A DNA stretch of 64,000 nt, from the NCBI GenBank assembly GCA_002840565.1, contig PHBK01000001.1:186001-250000 (forward strand), read 5' to 3'. Positions 15,950 to 25,536 of the stretch are shown piece after piece (the stretch's first letter is position 1; every line of letters starts with the position of its first letter). The notes beneath the pieces were generated by a model. The model had not been told where the DNA came from and searched no databases. It saw only the letters and a program-made list of their open reading frames with translations. Position numbers and translations under genes: made by a program. This DNA is from Deltaproteobacteria bacterium HGW-Deltaproteobacteria-12 (GTDB lineage Bacteria; Desulfobacterota; Syntrophia; Syntrophales; Smithellaceae).

Positions 15950-16960
15950 ATGATTAAAGAAGCAATTGAAAAGGCAGTAAACAAAATAGATTTACGCGAA
16001 GCGGAAATGATGGCGGCGATGGATGAAATAATGGAAGGCAATGCCACGCCGGCGCAGATAGGGTCGCTGATCACAGCGCTCCGAATGAAGGGAGAAACGG
16101 TGGAAGAAGTTACGGGCGCAGCGCGCATCATGCGCCAGAAGGCGACGCATGTGAATGCCTGCGCTTCGACGGTCGTGGATACCTGCGGCACCGGCGGTGA
16201 TCGCTTAAATACGTTTAATATTTCGACGACGGCGGCATTTGTGGTGGCGGCAGCGGGCATCACCGTTGCCAAACACGGCAATCGTGCCGTATCCAGCGCC
16301 TGTGGCAGCGCCGATGTCCTGGAAGCTCTCGGTATTAATGTCAGCGCCAGTCAGGAAATAGTGGAGGAATGTATCCAGCAAACCGGCATCGGGTTTTTGT
16401 TTGCGCCTAAACTGCACGGAGCGATGAAATATGCCATCGGCCCGCGCCGGGAAATCGGTATCCGCACGATATTCAATATGCTCGGTCCCCTGACCAACCC
16501 CGCATCGGCCACAGCGCAGCTTCTGGGTGTTTATGATCCGAAACTAACGGAAATGTTTGCCGGGGTGCTGAAAAATATGGGAACGAAAAGAGCTTTTGTT
16601 GTGTACGGTTCCGATGGACTGGATGAAGTTACGGTAGCAGGAGAAACGAGAGTAGCTGAGCTCAAAGACGGCATTATTCGAACTTACAATATTAACCCCA
16701 TTGATTACTTCGGGAAAACCTATCCACTGGAGAACATTCGCGGCGGTGACCCTGTATTCAATGCCCAGATAACCAAAGACGTTCTTACCGGAAAGACAGG
16801 AGCCTGCCGTGATGTTGTCATTATTAATGCCGCCCTGGCGATTGTCGCGGGAGAAAAGGCCGGGGATATTAAAGAAGGAATTACCATAGCGGCAGACTGC
16901 ATTGACAACGGCGCCGCCATACGAAAATTACAGTCACTAATTGAACACAGCAACAGTTAA
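15950..16960 (+). CDS. trpD: Anthranilate phosphoribosyltransferase
   Basis: Joins anthranilate to PRPP. Length 336 matches the family. PRPP-binding glycine-rich [17 protein letters not shown] (near residues 77-93), [18 protein letters not shown] near 105-122, and the acidic metal site in GSDGLDEVT near 221 are all present. Trp operon context is complete on both sides. It is separate from TrpG, unlike the fused enzyme of enterobacteria. Confidence 0.97.
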   Translation: MIKEAIEKAVNKIDLREAEMMAAMDEIMEGNATPAQIGSLITALRMKGETVEEVTGAARIMRQKATHVNACASTVVDTCGTGGDRLNTFNISTTAAFVVAAAGITVAKHGNRAVSSACGSADVLEALGINVSASQEIVEECIQQTGIGFLFAPKLHGAMKYAIGPRREIGIRTIFNMLGPLTNPASATAQLLGVYDPKLTEMFAGVLKNMGTKRAFVVYGSDGLDEVTVAGETRVAELKDGIIRTYNINPIDYFGKTYPLENIRGGDPVFNAQITKDVLTGKTGACRDVVIINAALAIVAGEKAGDIKEGITIAADCIDNGAAIRKLQSLIEHSNS

Positions 16961-16990
16961 TTTGCGACCGAAGGCTGAAGGGAAAGACTG

Positions 16991-17761
16991 ATGATTTTAG
17001 ACAGGATCGTTAAAACAAAAAAAGAAGAAGTGGCGCAGTTAAAGAAAGATATGCCGTTGGCGGAGTTGCAAGCGGCGGCATACGGACTAGGTCCCTGCCG
17101 GAATTTCAGGACGGCGATCAGCGGCAAGTCGTGTGCAATAATCGCCGAAGTTAAAGGTGCTTCGCCCTCTCGTGGCAGAATTGTAGATAATTTCGATCCG
17201 TTGCTGATTGCCACAGAATATGAAAAAAACGGTGCGGCGGCAATTTCCGTTCTCACGGATGAAAAATATTTTTCCGGACATAAAGAATTTCTGACAAAAA
17301 TCAGAAGCGAAGTCATGCTGCCGCTTTTACGTAAAGATTTTATTATTGATCCTTATCAAATCTATGAAAGCAGGATTATCGGCGCCGATGCAGTGCTGCT
17401 CATTGTTCGCATTGCGGGCGAGAGGCTCGGCGAATTTATCACGCTCAGTCGGGAACTCGGACTTGCCGCGCTTACGGAAGTCCACACCGCCGCGGAGCTG
17501 CAAATTGCGCTGGCTGCCGGAGCTGATATAATCGGGATTAATAACAGAAACCTCGATACGTTCATTACGGATATAGGTACCTGCAAAAAACTGGCGCATC
17601 TTGTACCGGACGGAAAGATAATTGTGGCGGAAAGCGCCATTACCTGCAGAGCGGATATTGAAAATATTATGCAGGCGGGGATTTCGACTTTCTTAATAGG
17701 CGAAGCGCTGGTTACAGCCGGCGATATTGGGAAAAAATTACGAGAGCTCAGGGGAGATTGA
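16991..17761 (+). CDS. trpC: Indole-3-glycerol phosphate synthase
   Basis: Cyclises carboxyphenylaminodeoxyribulose phosphate to indoleglycerol phosphate. A (beta/alpha)8 barrel of 256 residues with catalytic EVKGASPSRG near residue 51, LLRKDFIIDPYQI near 109, IGINNRNL near 176, and VAESAI near 211. It is a stand-alone enzyme, not fused to TrpF. The gap to trpD is 30 bases, the largest within the operon but with no visible terminator. Confidence 0.97.
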   Translation: MILDRIVKTKKEEVAQLKKDMPLAELQAAAYGLGPCRNFRTAISGKSCAIIAEVKGASPSRGRIVDNFDPLLIATEYEKNGAAAISVLTDEKYFSGHKEFLTKIRSEVMLPLLRKDFIIDPYQIYESRIIGADAVLLIVRIAGERLGEFITLSRELGLAALTEVHTAAELQIALAAGADIIGINNRNLDTFITDIGTCKKLAHLVPDGKIIVAESAITCRADIENIMQAGISTFLIGEALVTAGDIGKKLRELRGD

Positions 17762-17765
17762 AGGA

Positions 17766-18431
17766 ATGACGCAGATCAAAATATGCGGCATAACCAATGC
17801 AGAAGATGCTCTCTGCGCTGCCGGATGCGGCGCTGACGCTCTGGGGTTTATATTTTATCGGAAATCGCCCCGCTATATTTCACCGATACAGGCACGGCAA
17901 ATTATCAGAAAACTACCTGCCGGCATTGCCAGAATCGGCGTTTTTGTCAATGAATCGGCTGCGGAGGTAAAGAGGATATACGAGTTATGCAATCTCGATT
18001 TTATTCAACTCCATGGCGATGAATCAGCTGAATATTGCTCATGTTTTGCACCGGAGATGCTTATTAAGGCCGTTGCGCTCCACGAGGAGCATGATTTACA
18101 AAAATCCTTAAATTATCATGTCGCTGCCCTGCTGGTTGATAGCCGCCGTGGCGGGCTTTACGGCGGTACGGGCAGGAAGGCCAATTGGGATTTGGCTTTG
18201 CGGATAAAAAATAAAAAGCCGCTGATTCTTTCGGGCGGTCTTAATGAAGAAAACATTAAAGCGGCTTTAGAAAAGGTTGCACCGCAGGCGTTGGATATCA
18301 ACAGTGGTGTCGAGATAAAACCCGGCCGGAAAGATCATAAAAAGATTGCCCGCCTATGCAAAATTGTGCAGTCGGTGGATTTCCAGCCCGACAATACGCC
18401 ATTTATTTTTACAGTGAGGGGAAACAGATGA
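17766..18431 (+). CDS. trpF: Phosphoribosylanthranilate isomerase
   Basis: Isomerises phosphoribosylanthranilate; 221-residue barrel. [13 protein letters not shown] at the N-terminus carries the catalytic cysteine, and FIQLHGDES near residue 80 and [10 protein letters not shown] near 158 fit the family. The ATG at 17766, five bases after the trpC stop and preceded by GAAGGA, is chosen over an upstream in-frame codon inside trpC. The C-terminus runs about 15 residues beyond the usual end, and its stop overlaps the trpB start (ATGA). Confidence 0.95.
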   Translation: MTQIKICGITNAEDALCAAGCGADALGFIFYRKSPRYISPIQARQIIRKLPAGIARIGVFVNESAAEVKRIYELCNLDFIQLHGDESAEYCSCFAPEMLIKAVALHEEHDLQKSLNYHVAALLVDSRRGGLYGGTGRKANWDLALRIKNKKPLILSGGLNEENIKAALEKVAPQALDINSGVEIKPGRKDHKKIARLCKIVQSVDFQPDNTPFIFTVRGNR

Positions 18432-19612
18432 AGATATTACCGGATAAAAACGGACATTTCGGCATTTTTGGCGGCCGCTATGCCGCCGAGACATTAATGC
18501 CCGCCCTGATTGATCTGGAAAAAGCCTACAGAGCGGCGCAAAAGGATAAATCCTTTCACAAAGAATTTGCCGATTATCAGCGCGACTACGCCGGGAGGGA
18601 AACGCCGCTGTATTTTGCTCAAAGGATGACGCAGGCATTAGGCGGAGCAAAAATATATTTGAAGCGCGAGGACTTGAATCATACCGGCTCCCATAAAATA
18701 AATAATACACTGGGACAGGCGCTTTTGGCCAGGCGCATGGGCAAAAAAAAGGTTATTGCCGAGACCGGCGCCGGTCAGCACGGTGTGGCCACGGCCACGG
18801 TAGCGGCCCTATTCGGAATGGCGTGCAGGATATTCATGGGAGAGGAGGATATCCGCCGCCAGGCGCCCAACGTATTCAGAATGAAAATTTTAGGTGCGGA
18901 AGTTGTTCCTGTGCAGAACGGCACGGCGACACTGAAAGACGCCATGAATGAAGCGATGCGTTACTGGGTTTCGAGCGTCCGTGATACTTTTTATATTATC
19001 GGTACAACCGCCGGGCCGCATCCGTACCCGCTGATGGTGCGTAATTTTCAGTCGGTAATCGGCCGGGAAACGAAAAAGCAAATCAGAAAAGCCGTTCGCC
19101 GGTGTCCGGATGTTCTTATCGCCTGTGTCGGCGGCGGCAGCAATGCTCTGGGGATGTTCTATCCCTTCCGCAATGAAAAAAATGTTGCCATGTGCGGTGT
19201 GGAGGCTGCCGGACAGGGCTTGAATACTTCTGCACATTCAGCGAGCATCAACGCGGGCAAAGTGGGTGTCCTGCATGGCAACAAAACATATCTGCTGCAG
19301 GATGCCTGCGGTCAGGTGCGCGATGCCTACTCGATTGCCGCGGGGCTGGATTATCCGGGGGTCGGACCGGAGCACGCCTACTTTCACACAACAAAAACGG
19401 TGAAATATGTCACAGTAACCGATCGGGAAGCCATAGATGCTTTTTCGTTTTTGTCCCTCCAGGAAGGAATAATTCCCGCACTGGAAAGCGCTCACGCGGT
19501 GGCCTACGCGATGAAAATAGCGCCGAAAATGGGAAAAAATAAGATCATCGTAATTTGTCTTTCCGGCCGGGGAGATAAAGATGCACAGACAATTATTGAG
19601 AAAGGACTGTAG
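18428..19612 (+). CDS. trpB: Tryptophan synthase beta chain
   Basis: PLP-dependent subunit that condenses indole and serine to tryptophan; works as an alpha2-beta2 complex with TrpA. 394 residues, as usual for TrpB1. The PLP lysine is in [11 protein letters not shown], the catalytic Glu in [13 protein letters not shown], and the phosphate-binding loop in [15 protein letters not shown]. The ATG at 18428 overlaps the trpF stop, supporting translational coupling. Confidence 0.98.
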   Translation: MKILPDKNGHFGIFGGRYAAETLMPALIDLEKAYRAAQKDKSFHKEFADYQRDYAGRETPLYFAQRMTQALGGAKIYLKREDLNHTGSHKINNTLGQALLARRMGKKKVIAETGAGQHGVATATVAALFGMACRIFMGEEDIRRQAPNVFRMKILGAEVVPVQNGTATLKDAMNEAMRYWVSSVRDTFYIIGTTAGPHPYPLMVRNFQSVIGRETKKQIRKAVRRCPDVLIACVGGGSNALGMFYPFRNEKNVAMCGVEAAGQGLNTSAHSASINAGKVGVLHGNKTYLLQDACGQVRDAYSIAAGLDYPGVGPEHAYFHTTKTVKYVTVTDREAIDAFSFLSLQEGIIPALESAHAVAYAMKIAPKMGKNKIIVICLSGRGDKDAQTIIEKGL

Positions 19613-19615
19613 ATA

Positions 19616-20419
19616 ATGGGACGCATTACGGAAAAATTTATCTCTTTGCGCGAAAAGAAAGAAAAAGCGCTGATTATCTATTTGACGGCGGGCGACCCTT
19701 CTTTGGCCATGACAAAGAATTTAATATTTGCCCTGGAAAAAGCAGGCGCGGATATTCTGGAAATCGGCTTTCCCTTTTCCGATCCGACAGCCGATGGACC
19801 TGTTATACAAGCCGCAGCACAACAAGCCTTGAAAACCGGAACAACCTTGGAAGGAGTTTTAAAATTAGTCGAAGAGGTGAGACGGTTATCGGAAATTCCC
19901 ATTGTCCTCTTCGGTTATTTTAACCCGATATTTGCCTACGGTGTAAAAAAGTTTGCTTATAAAGCTAAAAGATCGGGAGTTGACGGCGTTCTGGTGGTTG
20001 ATCTGCCGCCCGAAGAAGCGCAGGAATTAAGAGAGCATACCGATGCCGCCGGCATCGATTTCATTTATCTGATTGCGCCGACAACGGACAAAGAAAGAAC
20101 ACGCACTATTACGGCCGCAGCGGCGGGATTTCTTTATTATGTTTCCATTACCGGCATTACCGGTATGGCGCAGCCTTTGATTTCCGACATAGCAACCGCA
20201 GCAGGAAAGATCCGCAAAAGCACCAAACTGCCCATAGCCGTTGGCTTTGGCATCTCGCAGCCACAGCAGGCGCGCGAAATCGCCCAATTTGCCGACGGCA
20301 TTGTTATCGGCAGTGCCGTTGTGCGGCTGATTGCGGAAAATAAAAACAGCCGGCATTTGCTGAAAACGGTTGCCGATTACGTGCAAGGAATAAAAAAAGC
20401 ATTAAAATCAGGGGCGTGA
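19616..20419 (+). CDS. trpA: Tryptophan synthase alpha chain
   Basis: Cleaves indoleglycerol phosphate to indole and glyceraldehyde-3-phosphate; indole is channelled to TrpB. 267-residue barrel with the catalytic Glu in EIGFPFSDPTADGPVIQ (near residues 49-65), Asp in GVLVVDLPPEEA, and SITGITGM for phosphate binding. It starts three bases after trpB and closes the trp operon; the aro operon promoter lies about 75 bases downstream, so some trp transcripts may continue into the aro genes if they pass the second attenuator. Confidence 0.97.
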   Translation: MGRITEKFISLREKKEKALIIYLTAGDPSLAMTKNLIFALEKAGADILEIGFPFSDPTADGPVIQAAAQQALKTGTTLEGVLKLVEEVRRLSEIPIVLFGYFNPIFAYGVKKFAYKAKRSGVDGVLVVDLPPEEAQELREHTDAAGIDFIYLIAPTTDKERTRTITAAAAGFLYYVSITGITGMAQPLISDIATAAGKIRKSTKLPIAVGFGISQPQQAREIAQFADGIVIGSAVVRLIAENKNSRHLLKTVADYVQGIKKALKSGA

Positions 20420-20495
20420 TGCCGAATTTGCTTTTGTTTGGCAAAATAACAGCGCATCTCACAGGAATAAAATATTTCCCGGCAGAAATTATTTC

Positions 20496-20524
20496 TTGAC
20501 AATAATTTTAAGTTTCTTTATAAG
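20496..20524 (+). promoter_or_regulatory. Sigma-70 promoter of the aro operon
   Basis: TTGACA (20496-20501), 17-base spacer, TATAAG (20519-20524). It lies between trpA and the aromatic leader peptide, giving the aro genes their own transcript. Confidence 0.8.
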
Positions 20525-20554
20525 GCAATCAAACTAAGGGTAAGGTTTTTCACG

Positions 20555-20647
20555 ATGGACAGACAATTAAATGCAAATATCAGTTTCTACGGCTATTGGT
20601 TTTATACCTATTTTGCATCGGTCTGCCCGTTGTTGAGGACTTGTTAA
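20555..20647 (+). CDS. aro operon leader peptide rich in Phe, Tyr and Trp codons
   Basis: A 30-codon ORF starting MDRQLNANIS, then FYGYWFYTYF (codons 20585-20614), then ASVCPLLRTC and TAA. Eight of ten consecutive codons in the middle specify aromatic residues: three Phe, four Tyr, one Trp. An AAGG ribosome-binding site lies about nine bases before the ATG. Promoter, leader, two tandem hairpins and then the DAHP synthase gene give the same layout as the trp leader at 13608-13857. A ribosome would stall here when any of the three aromatic aminoacyl-tRNAs is scarce. Confidence 0.85.
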   Translation: MDRQLNANISFYGYWFYTYFASVCPLLRTC

Positions 20648-20666
20648 GGTAATTTAAAACCAACAC

Positions 20667-20748
20667 AGCCATGGGCAGAGCGAAAACAAGCTGCCCATGG
20701 CTTTTCTGTTTTTAAAGGCCATGGCGGCAAAAGCCATGGCCTTTTTTT
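20667..20748 (+). promoter_or_regulatory. aro attenuator: two tandem hairpins that can re-pair
   Basis: Hairpin I: AGCCATGGGCAG (20667-20678) with CTGCCCATGGCT (20691-20702), followed by TTTCTGTTTTT. Hairpin II: AAAGGCCATGGC (20714-20725) with GCCATGGCCTTT (20733-20744), then T to 20748. CCATGGC of arm 2 (20695-20701) can pair with GCCATGG of arm 3 (20718-20724). TCTGCCC inside the leader ORF (20622-20628), just after the aromatic codons, is complementary to GGGCAGA of arm 1 (20673-20679). AroF starts 17 bases after the T run, with AGGAGG before its ATG. Confidence 0.83.
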
Positions 20749-20764
20749 ATTCAGGAGGAAAAAC

Positions 20765-21775
20765 ATGATTATTGTAATGAAGAATCAGGCCACAGATCAG
20801 CAAATTGAGAATGTGATTAACTGGATTGAATCTGTCGGTTGCAAAGCGCATCCGTCGCGCGGCGTGGAAAGAACGATCATCGGAGCAGTAGGCGACGTCC
20901 GCGATAAGTCAATCCTGAAATATGCAGAATCTTTACCGGGGGTAGAAAAAACCATGCCTATTTTAAAACCTTATAAATTAGCCAGCCGGGAATCACATGA
21001 AGGCAATACAATTGTTTCTGTGGGGCAAATTTCCATCGGCGGCCCCGAATTCATTGTGATGGCCGGACCCTGTTCCATTGAAAGTGAAGAGCAATTACTG
21101 GAAAGCGCCTATATTGTGAAAAAGGGCGGCGCCCAGATTTTGCGCGGAGGAGCTTATAAACCGCGTACTTCCCCCTACAGCTTTCAGGGGATGGAAGAAG
21201 AAGGTCTGAAGCTCTTGGAGCAGGTGCGCTTGCGGACAAGTATGCCGGTTGTTACGGAAGTAGTTAATCCTGCTGATGTTGACCTTGTCGAATCATATGC
21301 CGATATGCTGCAGATAGGGGCGCGCAATGTGCAAAATTTTGCCCTGCTCAAGAAAGTCGGCCAGTCGCAAAAGCCGGTGCTTTTAAAAAGAGGGATGATG
21401 ACGACGATTGAAGAATTGCTGATGTCGGCAGAATACATCCTGTCGTCGGGCAACCCCAACGTCATCCTCTGTGAACGCGGTATCCGCACATTCGAAACGG
21501 CGACTCGCAACACACTGGATTTAAGCGCTGTTCCCGTTTTAAAAAGCTTGACGCATTTGCCGGTTGTTGTTGATCCCAGCCACGCCGCCGGTCACTGGAG
21601 ACTGGTTATTCCCCTGAGCCGTGCTGCCGTTGCTGTGGGGGCCGACGGCCTGATTGTGGAAGTACATCCGCGTCCGGAGACGGCGGTTTCCGACGGTATG
21701 CAGTCTTTAAAACCGGAAAAATTCTATCAATTAATGGATGAATTGCGAGCTGTTGCTTCGGCAATAAGGAAATAA
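20765..21775 (+). CDS. aroF: 3-deoxy-7-phosphoheptulonate (DAHP) synthase, type I-beta
   Basis: First enzyme of the shikimate pathway (PEP plus erythrose-4-phosphate). 336 residues: an N-terminal ferredoxin-like domain (about 1-70) as in the Thermotoga-type enzyme, which in that family mediates allosteric control by Tyr/Phe, then the barrel with [37 protein letters not shown] and [11 protein letters not shown]. Placement directly behind a Phe/Tyr/Trp leader makes it the controlled entry point of the pathway. AGGAGG precedes the ATG. Confidence 0.96.
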   Translation: MIIVMKNQATDQQIENVINWIESVGCKAHPSRGVERTIIGAVGDVRDKSILKYAESLPGVEKTMPILKPYKLASRESHEGNTIVSVGQISIGGPEFIVMAGPCSIESEEQLLESAYIVKKGGAQILRGGAYKPRTSPYSFQGMEEEGLKLLEQVRLRTSMPVVTEVVNPADVDLVESYADMLQIGARNVQNFALLKKVGQSQKPVLLKRGMMTTIEELLMSAEYILSSGNPNVILCERGIRTFETATRNTLDLSAVPVLKSLTHLPVVVDPSHAAGHWRLVIPLSRAAVAVGADGLIVEVHPRPETAVSDGMQSLKPEKFYQLMDELRAVASAIRK

Positions 21776-21788
21776 CGGGAGTAGCCTT

Positions 21789-22880
21789 ATGCGGTCAATA
21801 AAAGTCAATCTCAATAAAAAGTCATTGTCGTCTTACGAAATCAGCCTCGGCCAGGCAATTCTTGACCGGACGGCGCTGCTTATTGCCAAAAACCATCCAG
21901 CCGTCCATCATATTGTTATTACCGACACCAATGTCGGCAGACTGCACGGCCCCAAACTCCTGGCTGCGCTGAAGGACATCGGTCTGAAAGTGGATCTGAT
22001 TGAATTTCCGGCCGGTGAAGCTTCGAAAAATATTTCCACTGCTGTTGATCTGGCGGGAAGACTGCTCGATTTGGGGGCCGACAGAAATTCGCTGCTTATA
22101 GCCTTTGGTGGCGGCGTGGTCGGTGACATGGTGGGATTCGTCGCTTCCGTGTTTATGCGCTCCATCCCTTATATTCAAATTCCGACTACCCTGCTGGCAC
22201 AGGTGGACAGCAGCATCGGCGGAAAAACAGCGATTGACCTTCCCCAGGGGAAAAATTTGCTGGGGACTTTTTATCAGCCGCGGGCCGTCTTTACGGATCT
22301 GAGCTACCTGGCAACTCTGCCGGAAAAAGAATTTAATAATGGGCTTGCGGAAATTATCAAATACGGCATTATCGACGATGAAAAAATGTTTCGCCTGCTG
22401 GAAGATAATATGGAAGCGGTAAAGAGAAAAGATCCGGCATTATTGTTAAAGCTTGTGGAATCCTGCTGCCGCGTCAAGAAAACAATTGTGGAAATTGATG
22501 AAAAAGAACAGGGCTTGCGGCGGATTCTCAACTTCGGCCACACGCTGGGACATGCTCTCGAAGCGCAATCCAATTTCACCATCTCGCATGGCGAAGGTGT
22601 TGCTCTGGGGATGATTGCCGCCGCGCGAATTTCCGAAAATTCCGGTTATCTCGAATCGGCCGGCCGCGAGCGCATAGAAAAACTTATTCAGAAAGCGGGA
22701 TTACCCTGCCGGATACCGGAGAATATTTCTCCGAAAGGAATAATTTCCCGGCTGAAAATGGATAAGAAGAAAGAAGGGAATATTATCCATTTTGTTTTGC
22801 TCAAGAAAATCGGCCTGCCGTTTGTCAACGGCGGCATCAATGAGAAAATTATCGCACCCGTAATTACAGGAATGAGATGA
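21789..22880 (+). CDS. aroB: 3-dehydroquinate synthase
   Basis: Cyclises DAHP to 3-dehydroquinate using NAD and a metal ion; second shikimate step. 363 residues with the NAD-binding GGGVVGDMVGFVASVFMRG-like segment near 104-121, LLAQVDSSIGGKTAID near 135-150, and the metal-binding FGHTLGHALE near 248. It begins 13 bases after aroF and overlaps pheA by four bases. Confidence 0.97.
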   Translation: MRSIKVNLNKKSLSSYEISLGQAILDRTALLIAKNHPAVHHIVITDTNVGRLHGPKLLAALKDIGLKVDLIEFPAGEASKNISTAVDLAGRLLDLGADRNSLLIAFGGGVVGDMVGFVASVFMRSIPYIQIPTTLLAQVDSSIGGKTAIDLPQGKNLLGTFYQPRAVFTDLSYLATLPEKEFNNGLAEIIKYGIIDDEKMFRLLEDNMEAVKRKDPALLLKLVESCCRVKKTIVEIDEKEQGLRRILNFGHTLGHALEAQSNFTISHGEGVALGMIAAARISENSGYLESAGRERIEKLIQKAGLPCRIPENISPKGIISRLKMDKKKEGNIIHFVLLKKIGLPFVNGGINEKIIAPVITGMR

Positions 22881-23959
22881 TGAAATCCCGGCTGGAAAAA
22901 CTAAGAGAGCGCATGAAAGAGAAAGACGGGGAAATTATCCGTCTTTTAAATGAACGATCAGAGATTTCGGTCCGCATCGGTGAAGTTAAAGGACGGGAGT
23001 ACATTGATGTATATGACCCCTCGCAGGAGGCAAGAGTTTACGGCTACTTGCAGGAGCTTAATTGCGGGCCGCTGCCGCCGGCAGCCGTCAGGGCAATTTT
23101 TCGGGAGATTATTTCGGCTTCCCGCGATTTACAGAAACCGACAATAGTTGCCTTTCTGGGACCGGAAGCTTCGTTTTCTCATCTGGCCGCCGAGCAGCAT
23201 TTTGGTAAGTCCTGCAATTTTATACCGCAGCCGGGGATTGACTGTGTTTTTGATGAATTGGAAAGAGGCGCCATTGATTGGGGTGTAGTCCCGGTGGAAA
23301 ATTCACAGGAAGGTTCGGTTAATATTACACTGGACCGTTTGGTTTTAACGCCCTTGAAGATTCGGGCGGAAATATATCTGCGGATCAGCCAATGCCTGAT
23401 TTCTTCCGCCCGGGATCTGCGGAGCATTAAAAAAATATACTCACACCCGCAGGCCTTAGCTCAGTGCCGTTTCTGGCTCAAGTCCAATCTGCCCAAATGC
23501 GCGCTCTGTGAGGCGGAAAGCACAGCCGGCGCCGCGCAAAGAGTGAGAGGCAGCAAGACTGCCGCAGCGATAGGCAGCTCTCTTGCCGCTGCCGCAAGCG
23601 GGCTCAATATTCTGGCGGAAGGAATTGAAGATAATCCTTCCAACACCACACGCTTTTTGGTTGTGGGTAAAGGAACAAGCGCGGCCACGGCAAAAGATAA
23701 GACTTCCCTGATTTTTGCCACAGCCCATTCCCCGGGTTCACTGCATTGTGCGCTCTCTCCATTTGCCCAACGGAGGATCAATTTAATCAAAATTGAATCG
23801 CATCCTGTTAAAGAAAGAATGTGGGAGTATCTCTTTTTTGTCGATATTGTCGGCCATACTGCCGAGAGAGAGGTAGAAAATTGTCTGGCTGAATTGAAAG
23901 AGAAAACAACGTTTTTGAAAATTCTTGGTTCCTATCCGAGGGCGGAAGGCGGGCTATGA
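22877..23959 (+). CDS. pheA: Bifunctional chorismate mutase / prephenate dehydratase
   Basis: Turns chorismate into prephenate and then phenylpyruvate, the phenylalanine branch. 360 residues in three parts: an AroQ-type chorismate mutase helix bundle (about 1-85, LLNERSEISVRIGEVKG), a prephenate dehydratase domain (about 90-270, with the NTTRF motif), and a C-terminal ACT domain (about 280-358) with the ESHP variant of the ESRP Phe-binding motif, which suggests Phe feedback. The start overlaps aroB by four bases and the end overlaps aroDE by four. Confidence 0.96.
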   Translation: MMKSRLEKLRERMKEKDGEIIRLLNERSEISVRIGEVKGREYIDVYDPSQEARVYGYLQELNCGPLPPAAVRAIFREIISASRDLQKPTIVAFLGPEASFSHLAAEQHFGKSCNFIPQPGIDCVFDELERGAIDWGVVPVENSQEGSVNITLDRLVLTPLKIRAEIYLRISQCLISSARDLRSIKKIYSHPQALAQCRFWLKSNLPKCALCEAESTAGAAQRVRGSKTAAAIGSSLAAAASGLNILAEGIEDNPSNTTRFLVVGKGTSAATAKDKTSLIFATAHSPGSLHCALSPFAQRRINLIKIESHPVKERMWEYLFFVDIVGHTAEREVENCLAELKEKTTFLKILGSYPRAEGGL

Positions 23960-25536
23960 TTTGTATACCCATTACAGCTAAGTCCAATAAGGAAGCAGTG
24001 CGTGAGATCGAACACAGTTGCCGCATCGCTGATGCCATTGAGTTGAGGATGGATCTGATTGCCGATGGATCTCTGGCCGAACTCATTTCCACCGCACGGT
24101 CCAGCTCCGGAAAGGTGCGGATAATTGTCACCTGCCGGGAAAAAGCGGAAGCGGGACGAACCGGGAAATCCCTCGCCGGGGCAGATGAGGCAGGAGAGCA
24201 AAAAGACAAAAAAATGGCGACACTTAACCAGGCCGTGGAACTGGGTGCTGACTATATAGACATTGAACTGTCCGCGGGCAGCAAGGCAATAGAGGAGTTG
24301 AAATTCCGCTGCGAACAACTGGGCAGCTCCACAAATATCATAATTTCTTATCATGATTTTGAAAGAACTCCGTCGCTGACCAGGTTGAAGACAATATTTC
24401 ATTCCTGCCGGGAGTTTGAACCTGCCGTAGTGAAAATAGTTACTTACGCCCGGAAGCCCGAAGATAATTTTCCGGTGCTCAGTTTGATACCTTATGCCCG
24501 CAAACATTCGCAGGAAATAATTGCTCTATGCATGGGGCATCAGGGCCGGATCAGCCGTATGATGGCGCCCTCTCTGGGTAATTTTATCGATTTTGCGACG
24601 CTCCCTGAAGGCGCACAATCGGCTCCGGGACAGCTTACAGTATCCGAGATGAAGCAAATTAATGCCATCGTAAGTAGCTCTGCCGAGCAGCAAAGGCCGG
24701 GAAGCGGTTTTTCAACGACAGATCCGGGAGGGAATTATGTTTTATTGGGCAATCCGGTAGCGCAAAGTCTTTCGCCATTGATGCACAATGCAGCGCTGGA
24801 TGGTCTTGGTATTGCAGGGCGCTATAATGCTTTTTGTGTATCTGATCTGGCGGCAGCAGTGCAGGGCATAAGAGGAATGGATATCCGCGGCGCGAGTGTG
24901 ACGATACCTTTTAAGTCTGCCGTGATGGAATATCTGGATGATATTACCGATGATGCATTGAAGATCGGCGCGGTGAATACGATTATCAGCACCAATGGTA
25001 TTCTCACGGGCGCCAATACGGACTGGCTGGGATTGGTTTTCACTCTCCGGGAAGCAATGACGATTAACGGGAAAAAGTTTGTGATTATCGGCGCCGGAGG
25101 CACAGCCCGGGCGGCGGCTTACGGAATAATGCAGGAAGGTGGCTTCCCTGTCATTGTTAACCGCACAGCGGAGAACGGGAAACTTCTGGCCGGTCAGCTC
25201 CACTGTCCTTATTATGCATGGGACGACATCGCCAAAATAGAGGCTGATTGTCTGATTAACACAACACCGGTTGGCATGTATCCTTATATTGATCAATCTC
25301 CGGTGGATGCTGCGATGCTTGCCGGATATAGATACGTAATGGATGTTATTTACAATCCGCAGAAGACGAGGCTGTTGCAGGAAGCCTTCCAACAGGGCTG
25401 CCATGTTCTGCCGGGATTAAATATGTTTGTCCACCAGGGTGCCGAGCAAATCAAATTATGGACAGGTAGGGAGCCTGATCGGGCATTGATGACAAAAGTA
25501 GTGATTTCATCTCTCAATCAAGCGCTATCTTTGTAG
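23956..25536 (+). CDS. aroDE: Bifunctional 3-dehydroquinate dehydratase (type I) / shikimate dehydrogenase
   Basis: A 526-residue fusion performing steps three and four of the shikimate pathway. Residues 1-225 are type I dehydroquinase: EL/RMD near 29-33, the catalytic histidine in SYHDFE (H133), and the Schiff-base lysine in AVVKIVTYA (K160). Residues from about 257 are shikimate dehydrogenase: SLSPLMHNAAL, VTIPFK, the GAVNTI segment, and the NADP-binding GAGGTARAAAYG. Such a fusion is best known from plants and Chlamydia. The last codons (from 25516) lie inside a dispersed repeat shared with 57595-57702. Confidence 0.95.
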   Translation: MICIPITAKSNKEAVREIEHSCRIADAIELRMDLIADGSLAELISTARSSSGKVRIIVTCREKAEAGRTGKSLAGADEAGEQKDKKMATLNQAVELGADYIDIELSAGSKAIEELKFRCEQLGSSTNIIISYHDFERTPSLTRLKTIFHSCREFEPAVVKIVTYARKPEDNFPVLSLIPYARKHSQEIIALCMGHQGRISRMMAPSLGNFIDFATLPEGAQSAPGQLTVSEMKQINAIVSSSAEQQRPGSGFSTTDPGGNYVLLGNPVAQSLSPLMHNAALDGLGIAGRYNAFCVSDLAAAVQGIRGMDIRGASVTIPFKSAVMEYLDDITDDALKIGAVNTIISTNGILTGANTDWLGLVFTLREAMTINGKKFVIIGAGGTARAAAYGIMQEGGFPVIVNRTAENGKLLAGQLHCPYYAWDDIAKIEADCLINTTPVGMYPYIDQSPVDAAMLAGYRYVMDVIYNPQKTRLLQEAFQQGCHVLPGLNMFVHQGAEQIKLWTGREPDRALMTKVVISSLNQALSL

